49,048 nucleotides of DNA. Source: Gammaproteobacteria bacterium. Lineage in GTDB: Bacteria; Pseudomonadota; Gammaproteobacteria; Steroidobacterales; Steroidobacteraceae. Position 1 is the first letter of the stretch. Every line of letters starts with the position of its first letter. The position numbers and the translations under genes were made by a program. The notes under the pieces were generated by a model that was not told where the DNA came from, ran no database searches, and worked only from the letters and a program-made list of their open reading frames with translations. Shown in pieces: positions 43,180 to 49,048 of the stretch. The DNA lies in contig JAQGOF010000194.1 of the NCBI GenBank assembly GCA_028293745.1, forward strand, positions 1-49,048, given 5' to 3'.

Positions 43180-44802
43180 TCAATCCGCGAAGCGCAGCGT
43201 CGATTCCCGCCCCAGGTCCCGCAGAACCTCACGAGCAGCGTTGTACCCCGGAATTCCCGAGACGCCGCCACCCGGGTGCACCGAGCCTCCGCACAGGTAC
43301 AGGCCCTTGATGGGGGTTCTGTAGTCGGCAAAATGAGGCACGGGCCGTTGGAAGAACAGCTGATCCAGGGACAGCTCGCCCTGGAAAATATGCCCTTGAG
43401 GCAGGCCGACGATCGCCTCGATGTCCGGGGCGATGAGAAACTGATTGGCAATCACGTCATTGGAGAAACCCGGCGCGAAGCGCTCCACAGTCTGCAACAC
43501 GATCTTCTCGAAGCGGGCTTTTTCCTGGCTCCAGTCCGCGTTCTTCAACTGGTACGGGGCGTGGCCGCCGAATAGATTCACGACGTGCTTTCCCTCGGGA
43601 GCGAGCGTGGTATCAACGATCGTTGGACACACCGGTGTGATGAAGGGACTCTTCGAATACGAACCATACTTTGCATCGTCGTAGGCTCTCTCGAGGTAGT
43701 CGATGTCGGGCCCAATGTGGACGTAAGTTGGATATGACCAGCCGGCCAGCGCATCGTCCCGGATGGCTCGCTCCAGGCACGTGTATTGAGGTGGCCGCTC
43801 GCAGGCGATGTTCATCTTGAAGGCCGTGCTGAATGTACGGTAGGTGCTGATGTCACGTACCACTTCAGCGGGCAGGTGCCGCTGTCCAACCATCTTCAGA
43901 TACAGTGTTTTCGCGTTGACATTGGAAACGACGAGCTTCGACTCGTAGCTGCGGCCGTCCTCGGTCACGACACCGGTCACCCCAGTGTCGCCCACCCTGA
44001 CTTCGGCGATCGGGCTATCGGTCCTGATGTCGGCCCCCAGCTCGCGCGCGGCCGCCGCGATTGACTGAGTGATCGAGCCCATTCCGCCCCTGACGAAGCC
44101 CCAGCCGCCTGCCCCGGCATTTTCTCCCATGATGTGATGCATGATGACGTAGGCCGAACCGGGCGTTTTCGGACCGGCAAACGTTCCGATGGAGGCATAG
44201 TACGCCAGCACGGCCTTGATTCGATCGTCGCGGAACCACTCCGACAGGAAGTCGTAGGCACTCATCGACAACATGTCGAGAACACGGAAGAGCTTGCCGC
44301 CGATACGCCAGTTTCGATGTAGGAAGCCCGAAGCCTGTTTGAAGGTCCGCCAATCGCGCCCGGTGGGATCGAACGGTGTTTCCCACAGAAGCCTGCGGAA
44401 GAGACGGGCGTTTTCGTTCAGGAACCGGTCGAACTCGGGATAGATCCGCGCGTCCGCCTCGTTGAACCGGGCGAAGCTCGCCTGTGTACGCTCGACACTG
44501 TCGGAGAAGACGATGTAGTTGCCGTCATCCAGCGGCGCCAACATGTCACTGCAGGGCATGATCTGCAGTCCATGCCGTTTCAGGTCCAACTCGGCCTGAA
44601 TGCGTGGATGCAGGAGGCTCATGAGATATGAGAATGTCGAGGCGCGAAATCCCGGTGCGATCTCCTGTGTAACGGCAGCGCCGCCGATGACAGAGCGGCG
44701 CTCGAGGACCAGCGGCCTCAGACCATGCTTAGCCAGGTACGCCGCACAGACCAGGCCGTTGTGTCCGCCCCCAACGATGATCGCGTCGACGTTCTCTGGC
44801 AT
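43180..44802 (-). CDS. FAD-dependent oxidoreductase, PYROXD2/phytoene desaturase-like
   Basis: A 540-residue flavoprotein with an N-terminal dinucleotide fold (IIVGGGHNGLVCAAYLAKHG, 8-27), GGAAVTQE after the second strand, and the C-terminal FAD motif LYLCGGSVHPGGGVSGIPGYN. This matches the PYROXD2 branch of the carotenoid desaturase-like amine oxidases; no carotenoid genes are nearby, so a desaturase role is doubtful. It starts only 32 bp from the divergent DUF2264 gene and is followed by the GNAT gene. Confidence 0.87.
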   Translation of the reverse strand: MPENVDAIIVGGGHNGLVCAAYLAKHGLRPLVLERRSVIGGAAVTQEIAPGFRASTFSYLMSLLHPRIQAELDLKRHGLQIMPCSDMLAPLDDGNYIVFSDSVERTQASFARFNEADARIYPEFDRFLNENARLFRRLLWETPFDPTGRDWRTFKQASGFLHRNWRIGGKLFRVLDMLSMSAYDFLSEWFRDDRIKAVLAYYASIGTFAGPKTPGSAYVIMHHIMGENAGAGGWGFVRGGMGSITQSIAAAARELGADIRTDSPIAEVRVGDTGVTGVVTEDGRSYESKLVVSNVNAKTLYLKMVGQRHLPAEVVRDISTYRTFSTAFKMNIACERPPQYTCLERAIRDDALAGWSYPTYVHIGPDIDYLERAYDDAKYGSYSKSPFITPVCPTIVDTTLAPEGKHVVNLFGGHAPYQLKNADWSQEKARFEKIVLQTVERFAPGFSNDVIANQFLIAPDIEAIVGLPQGHIFQGELSLDQLFFQRPVPHFADYRTPIKGLYLCGGSVHPGGGVSGIPGYNAAREVLRDLGRESTLRFAD

Positions 44803-44834
44803 TATGATTCTCGAGGGTACACCACAAGAACATT

Positions 44835-46331
44835 ATGCCCCCGATTCTCTCCAGGCTCTTTCTTGGTTGCACCATCGTGGCCATCGGCGCCGGGGTCCTT
44901 CTCGGCGCGCCAAAATTGAAGCATATGGCGGCCCGGGGGTGGGGTCAGTACCAGGAGCCTGCGCCTGTCGGCCCTGAAGAGGAGCGCGTTCGCCAGCTCG
45001 TTCTCGGCGACCAGCCGATCGAAATGCGGTTTACGGGACTGTTCGAGTATTTCGCGAACGGCTTCGTCCGCCACGCGGCTCGCGATTATTCACGAGTGCA
45101 ATATGGGGGGATGGGCAGCAGGGCCGGCTACGCGATGGATGGCCTGGAGGGGTTCGCCCGTACCGCACCCTTGCTGGCAGCGTGGATCTACTCTGGACAT
45201 GACGCGGCTGTCGGCGGACCTGGGGGCGGGCGAACCAGCGAGAGGCTTGCGATGTTGCGAGCGGGAATTCTCGGCGGCGTCGATCCCCACTCGAGCGCGT
45301 ACTGGGGCGATATCCGGGATCAGGATCAACGAATCGTTGAAGCTGCCGATGTGGCCCGCGTTCTATGGCTGACCCGCGCGAGCATCTGGGACAAGTTGGA
45401 TAGGGAACAGAAGCATATGATCTGTGCGTGGCTGCTTGCCGGAGCCCGCGCGCAGACGCCGGCCAGCAACTGGATGTTGTTCCCGGTCGTCATCAGCGTA
45501 GTCCTCGCGAGCCTGGCCCCGGACAACGCATCACGAGACCAGCTGCTGCAGCGTGCCCACCAGGTCTTCACAGACTACAAACAGTATTACCTGGACTACG
45601 GTTGGTTCTACGATCGGCCGCATGGTGTCGACTTCTACAACGCCTGGGGCATCACCTACGATCTGTTCTGGATCCACACTGTCGATCCGGCGTTCGAGCC
45701 GGACTTCGTGGTCGCAGCTCTCGAGAAGTCCGCGGATTTGACGCAACACCTGATCAGTCCCCAGGGAATTCCCATCATGGGGCGCAGCATCTGCTATAGG
45801 ACAGCCGTCCCGGTTCCACTGGTTGCAGCTACGTTTCTGGATCCCGGTAAATTCCCGGCGGGCCGTGCCATGCGCGGGTTGGATGTCGTCTGGCGGTATT
45901 TCGTCGCCAACGGCAGCTTGCGCGACGGCGCGCTCACGCAGGGCTATTTCAAGGCGGATCCGCGCCTGCTGGACCGATACTCGGGCAGCGGTAGTTGTCA
46001 CTGGGGATTGCGGTCGCTGGTGCTGGCTTTCATGCATCCGGCCGGCGATCAATTCTGGAGCGCACCCCAGGAGCCCTTGCCCGTGGAGGAGTCCGACTAC
46101 CGCCTGGATCTTGCGAAGTTGGGTTGGATGGTGGAAGGCCGGCGCGCGAGCGGGGAGATCATCATCACCATCCCGCAGAATTACGCGGATGTGAGCACCA
46201 TCGATGAGTATTCCTGGGCGACGAGAGTCAAGGAAAGCTTTGTGCGCAAGCCCCTGCGCCCCGGAAATCATGAAGTCAAGTACGAGTCCCGGCACTACTC
46301 ATCGGCTGCGCCGTTTCCGTTCAAGAACTGA
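44835..46331 (+). CDS. DUF2264 domain protein with N-terminal membrane anchor
   Basis: A 498-residue protein. A hydrophobic segment (8-25, FLGCTIVAIGAGVLLGAP) acts as anchor or signal; the rest is the DUF2264 alpha/alpha-toroid-like region (FARTAPLLAAWIYSG, WGDIRDQDQRIVEAADVARVLWL, DYGWFYDRPHGVDFYNAWGI, PIMGRSICYRTAVPVPL). The family is uncharacterised but is often near glycan-degrading genes and resembles glycoside-processing toroid enzymes; a role in polysaccharide turnover is inference. Convergent with exonuclease III. Confidence 0.85.
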   Translation: MPPILSRLFLGCTIVAIGAGVLLGAPKLKHMAARGWGQYQEPAPVGPEEERVRQLVLGDQPIEMRFTGLFEYFANGFVRHAARDYSRVQYGGMGSRAGYAMDGLEGFARTAPLLAAWIYSGHDAAVGGPGGGRTSERLAMLRAGILGGVDPHSSAYWGDIRDQDQRIVEAADVARVLWLTRASIWDKLDREQKHMICAWLLAGARAQTPASNWMLFPVVISVVLASLAPDNASRDQLLQRAHQVFTDYKQYYLDYGWFYDRPHGVDFYNAWGITYDLFWIHTVDPAFEPDFVVAALEKSADLTQHLISPQGIPIMGRSICYRTAVPVPLVAATFLDPGKFPAGRAMRGLDVVWRYFVANGSLRDGALTQGYFKADPRLLDRYSGSGSCHWGLRSLVLAFMHPAGDQFWSAPQEPLPVEESDYRLDLAKLGWMVEGRRASGEIIITIPQNYADVSTIDEYSWATRVKESFVRKPLRPGNHEVKYESRHYSSAAPFPFKN

Positions 46332-46346
46332 CCGTTCAGGGTCAGT
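46327..46346. terminator. Hairpin with paired stop codons at DUF2264 / xth junction
   Basis: ACTGACC (46327-46333) and GGTCAGT (46340-46346) with a 6-base loop. The TGA of the DUF2264 gene (46329-46331) pairs with the complement of the exonuclease TGA (46342-46344). Short stem, no T-tract. Confidence 0.45.
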
Positions 46347-47115
46347 CGCGCAGTTCCACCCACGTCGGCGCGTGATCGCTGGCTTTGTCCCACCCGCGCA
46401 CGGTCCGATCCACGTTCGCTGCCACGAGGCGGCCGGCGACTGCCGGATTGAGCAGCAGATGATCAATGCGCAAGCCGGCATCCCGGCCGTAGGCGTTGCG
46501 AAAATAATCCCAGAACGTATAGATCTGCGCTTCCGGATGCAGTGCTCGTATCGAATCGGTCCATCCCTGTTTTGTCAGGCGCGCAAACGCCTCGCGGATT
46601 TCAACTCGGAAGAGGGCGTCATCGACCCATCGTTCGGGTTTGTATACGTCACGCTCGGTGGGGATGACGTTGTAGTCACCTGCGAGAACCACTGGAGACG
46701 TACTGTTGACGAGCTCGGCCGCGTGCGCAATGAAACGATCCAGCCACCGCAGTTTGTAGTCGTATTTCGGCCCTGGTGCCGGATTGCCATTCGGCAGATA
46801 CAGACAACCGACCTGCAGCCCCTTTACGGTCGCCTCGATGTAGCGGCTATGGATGTCCTGCGGATCTCCCGGCAGGGCTCGCCTGATCTCCACTGGATCG
46901 GAGCCACGGGAGAGTATGGCAACGCCATTCCAGCTTTTCTGCCCGTGCCAGATCACGCCGTAGCCGGCGTCCCGGATCGCACTTTCCGGGAACTTCTCCT
47001 GCGGCGCCTTCAATTCCTGGAGACAAACAACATCCGGCTGGGTCTCGCCGAGCCAGCGCAGCAGGCTGGGAAGTCGCGCAGTAATGCCGTTGACGTTGTA
47101 GGTGACGATTTTCAT
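46342..47115 (-). CDS. xth: Exodeoxyribonuclease III
   Basis: AP endonuclease/3' exonuclease of base-excision repair. Motifs: TYNVNGI, Glu34 in QELK, LPNGNPAPGPKYDYK, GDYNVIPTERDVY, and the final SDHAPTWVEL. 257 residues. It lies 12 bp after the ABC ATPase on the same strand, so it may share the transporter transcript although the functions are unrelated. Confidence 0.95.
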   Translation of the reverse strand: MKIVTYNVNGITARLPSLLRWLGETQPDVVCLQELKAPQEKFPESAIRDAGYGVIWHGQKSWNGVAILSRGSDPVEIRRALPGDPQDIHSRYIEATVKGLQVGCLYLPNGNPAPGPKYDYKLRWLDRFIAHAAELVNSTSPVVLAGDYNVIPTERDVYKPERWVDDALFRVEIREAFARLTKQGWTDSIRALHPEAQIYTFWDYFRNAYGRDAGLRIDHLLLNPAVAGRLVAANVDRTVRGWDKASDHAPTWVELRD

Positions 47116-47127
47116 GTTGGTACCATA

Positions 47128-47889
47128 CTAGGACCCGAGCTCCTCGCGAGCCACTCCGAGCTCGCTCAAGATCGTGACGCGCAGCTCCTGTGCCTCTCTG
47201 CTCGAGAGCCTGCGGGGATGCTGGATGGGCACATCGAATACCGCCTGGATACGCGTTGGCCGGGGAGACAGGACGACGACGCGGTCGGCCAGGTGAATCG
47301 CCTCTTCGACGTCATGTGTAATCAACAGAGTCGTATGGCGCTCCTTCGCGAGAATCCGCAGCAGCTCGTTGCGCATGCGCAGGCTCATGAGCGCGTCCAG
47401 GGCAGAGAAGGGCTCGTCCATGAAGAGGATCTCGGGCTTCACCACCAGTGCGCGGGCAAGCTCGGTGCGCTTCAACATTCCACCCGACAATTCGTGCGCG
47501 TAACTGTCCTCGAAACCTTTCAAGCCGACGATGTCGGCGTAGTGGTCGGCGATCGCCCGTTTGTCGGGCAACGCATGCCCGTTCAGGCCGAACATCAGGT
47601 TCTCGCGGACGGTGAGCCATGGAAACACCGAGCCTTGCTGCGAGATCAGGATGCCCCTGGAGTCCGGCCGCGTGCGCAGCATTCCATCGATGATGATCGA
47701 GCCCGCATCGGGTTGTATGAAGCCCGCCATCATGTTCATCAGGGTGGACTTGCCGCAGCCCGAAGGACCCACGAGGGCGATGAATTCGCCATCCCGCACC
47801 GTGAGGCTGACATCCTCGACGACCGGCAGCGGGCCTTTGTCGGATTCGAAGCTCTTCTTCAGAGCACGGACTTCGATCTTAGTGCGCAT
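47128..47889 (-). CDS. NitT/TauT-type ABC transporter ATP-binding protein
   Basis: ATPase of 253 residues with Walker A GPSGCGKST, Q-loop in ISQQGSVFPWLT, signature LSGGMLKR (Met instead of the usual Gln), Walker B ILFMDEPFSALD and switch His in LITHDVEEA. It belongs to the nitrate/taurine/sulfonate importer family. Its start overlaps the permease stop by 11 bp. The substrate is undetermined because no binding protein lies in the window. Confidence 0.93.
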   Translation of the reverse strand: MRTKIEVRALKKSFESDKGPLPVVEDVSLTVRDGEFIALVGPSGCGKSTLMNMMAGFIQPDAGSIIIDGMLRTRPDSRGILISQQGSVFPWLTVRENLMFGLNGHALPDKRAIADHYADIVGLKGFEDSYAHELSGGMLKRTELARALVVKPEILFMDEPFSALDALMSLRMRNELLRILAKERHTTLLITHDVEEAIHLADRVVVLSPRPTRIQAVFDVPIQHPRRLSSREAQELRVTILSELGVAREELGS

Positions 47890-48637
47890 AGCGCCACCGG
47901 GCCCAGCGGGTGCCCTCCAGGATCCGCATCGTCGAGTCGAGTGACAGCCCGATCAAACCGATGATGATCATGCCGGCAATCACGAGGTCGTAGCGGTTGC
48001 CGGCATTGCGCGCGTCCATGATCATGTAGCCGAGCCCGGAGTGCAGGGCGATCATTTCGGCGGCCACCACCACCAGCCAGGCGACTCCGAGCCCAATGCG
48101 CATGCCGACGATGACCTGGGGCAGCACGGCCGGAATGACGACCTGCCTGAACAAGGTGCGGCGCGAAACCCCGAAGTTCTCCGCGGCCCGCAGGTAGCGC
48201 TTCTCGATCGTGTGCACCCCTGCGGTCGTCTGGACGACCATGGGGAACACGGAGGAGATGAATATCAGGTAGATGGGCGAGGCATCGCCCACCCCAAACC
48301 ACAGGATGGCGATCGGAATCCACGCAATCGGCGAGATCGGCCGCAGGATCTGAAAAATCGGGTTCAAGGTCCGATAGGCGCCCGCAACCCAGCCCATCCA
48401 CAGCCCCAAGGGTACCGCCACGCACACGGCCAGCCCGAATCCCGCGCCTACGCGCAGCAGCGATGCGGCAATGTGCCGCCACAGGGTGCCGTTCTCGAGT
48501 AACTCCAGCGTGCCGGTGACGACGTCCCACGGAGTTGGAAAGATCACACTGTGTGTTGCGGCGACCGCGCCCCACCAGGCAGCAATCAAAACGGCGATCA
48601 GGGCGAGCGCGGGCAACATTTCCTTGATTCGGGCCAT
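47879..48637 (-). CDS. NitT/TauT-type ABC transporter permease
   Basis: A 252-residue inner-membrane protein with about six transmembrane segments, of the BPD_transp_1 family. The EAA loop that contacts the ATPase is AAENFGVSRRTLFRQVVIPAVLPQ. PISPIAWIPIAILWFG is the sulfonate/nitrate-type signature. It starts 16 bp after the cupredoxin-like gene and overlaps the ATPase gene. Confidence 0.93.
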   Translation of the reverse strand: MARIKEMLPALALIAVLIAAWWGAVAATHSVIFPTPWDVVTGTLELLENGTLWRHIAASLLRVGAGFGLAVCVAVPLGLWMGWVAGAYRTLNPIFQILRPISPIAWIPIAILWFGVGDASPIYLIFISSVFPMVVQTTAGVHTIEKRYLRAAENFGVSRRTLFRQVVIPAVLPQVIVGMRIGLGVAWLVVVAAEMIALHSGLGYMIMDARNAGNRYDLVIAGMIIIGLIGLSLDSTMRILEGTRWARWRYAH

Positions 48638-48653
48638 GTGTCTGTTGAGAACG

Positions 48654-49048
48654 CTAGCGGGGTGAGTGCAACAGCTCGCGTACGCGCCAGGCCATTCGTG
48701 CCCAGGGCGTCGCCGGGTTGGGCTCCACGATGATCGTCATCTGGCCGCTGGCGTGCGCCGTGCAGGCGAACTGGTATTCGGACGCCCGCTCGAAGGGGAG
48801 CCGGAAGCTCTGTCCGGGCATCATCAGCGTTGGACCGAAAATCTGCGGCACATCGTCGTGATTTCGCAGAACCAGGATATCACGCAACCCGAGCGTCAGG
48901 CGGATATGGTCCGGCAGGATCTCGACTTTGTCGCCGGACATGCGCCGCGCCCAGGTTCCCTTGGGGATCACGAAGATCTCGTCGCGCGAGGTGGTTTGTA
49001 TCGGCACGAGGCCAATACACCCGAGTGCTGCGGCCAGTCCTGCTGCAA
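48654..49048 (-). CDS. Cupredoxin-like protein, 5' end outside the window
   Basis: Beta-sandwich protein with a type-1 copper-like ligand set: His in LRNHDDVP, then Cys, His and Met in FACTAHASGQM (C-x2-H-x4-M). The frame stays open past GTG 49007 to the window edge and encodes an Ala/Gly/Leu-rich stretch ending GCIG, part of a signal peptide or lipoprotein signal, so the true start is upstream of the window. It probably acts outside the inner membrane. It lies 16 bp ahead of the permease gene, suggesting it belongs to the transporter operon. Confidence 0.75.
   Translation of the reverse strand, partial: AAGLAAALGCIGLVPIQTTSRDEIFVIPKGTWARRMSGDKVEILPDHIRLTLGLRDILVLRNHDDVPQIFGPTLMMPGQSFRLPFERASEYQFACTAHASGQMTIIVEPNPATPWARMAWRVRELLHSPR

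Noticed and set aside
46204..47964. A 586-codon open frame on the plus strand
   Set aside because: Antisense to exonuclease III and the ABC ATPase, both well supported; no domain visible.
1..49048. tRNA, rRNA, CRISPR array, insertion sequence, integrase or prophage genes
   Set aside because: None recognised on either strand; there are no clustered direct repeats with spacers and no transposase or recombinase motifs.

Overview
The window is a GC-rich, gene-dense stretch of bacterial chromosome with no tRNA, rRNA, insertion sequence, prophage or CRISPR that I could find. Gene content and order point to a gammaproteobacterium. The run asd-fimV-truA-accD-folC-dedD-cvpA-purF, the divergent pair ppi-lpxH / gltX-cysS, and EF-P with its lysylation enzyme EpmA are all gammaproteobacterial arrangements. 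Together with BluB, a GH9 cellulase and many divergent or convergent short operons, this suggests a free-living environmental lineage such as the Steroidobacterales/Nevskiales. That placement is an inference, not a measurement.

Layout. 1-4.6 kb: efp, then a tightly coupled minus-strand operon SCO-psd-epmA-msrC-rarD. 4.7-7.7 kb: prmB-aroC-asd. 7.8-19.9 kb: a long plus-strand run fimV-truA-accD-folC-dedD-cvpA-purF, followed by a glycerate kinase, a degenerate receiver fused to a Ser/Thr kinase, and the tRNA hydroxylase MiaE. 19.9-23.7 kb: a Gly-rich lipoprotein divergent from an OmpR-type two-component pair and a Spy/CpxP-like periplasmic protein, which looks like an envelope-stress module. 23.8-28.2 kb: lpxH and a periplasmic cyclophilin divergent from gltX-cysS.

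28.2-34.5 kb is an accessory region: a secreted catalase-family protein, a DUF1275 membrane protein, a secreted amidohydrolase, a small Ser-rich secreted protein, a DUF4136 lipoprotein, an RlpA-like protein and CreA. 34.6-38.0 kb is a self-contained LacI-regulator / MFS transporter / Gfo-Idh-MocA oxidoreductase unit with a perfect operator-like inverted repeat. 38.0-46.3 kb holds a branched-chain aminotransferase, BluB, a GH9 lipoprotein cellulase, a ribosome hibernation factor, a GNAT enzyme, a PYROXD2-like flavoprotein and a DUF2264 protein. 46.3 kb to the end: exonuclease III downstream of a NitT/TauT-type ABC transporter that is preceded by a cupredoxin-like protein cut by the window edge.

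The most unusual items are: (i) the pseudo-receiver/Ser-Thr kinase whose stop codon overlaps the start of miaE; (ii) truA, which has no ATG, GTG or TTG start that would keep its conserved N-terminus; (iii) a recurring architecture in which the stop codons of convergent genes lie inside perfect inverted repeats, in three cases pairing with each other; (iv) the LacI-type operator unit; and (v) the cupredoxin-linked ABC transporter. Gene starts were chosen by family N-termini, Shine-Dalgarno sequences and overlaps. All family assignments are from reading the proteins, without database searches.
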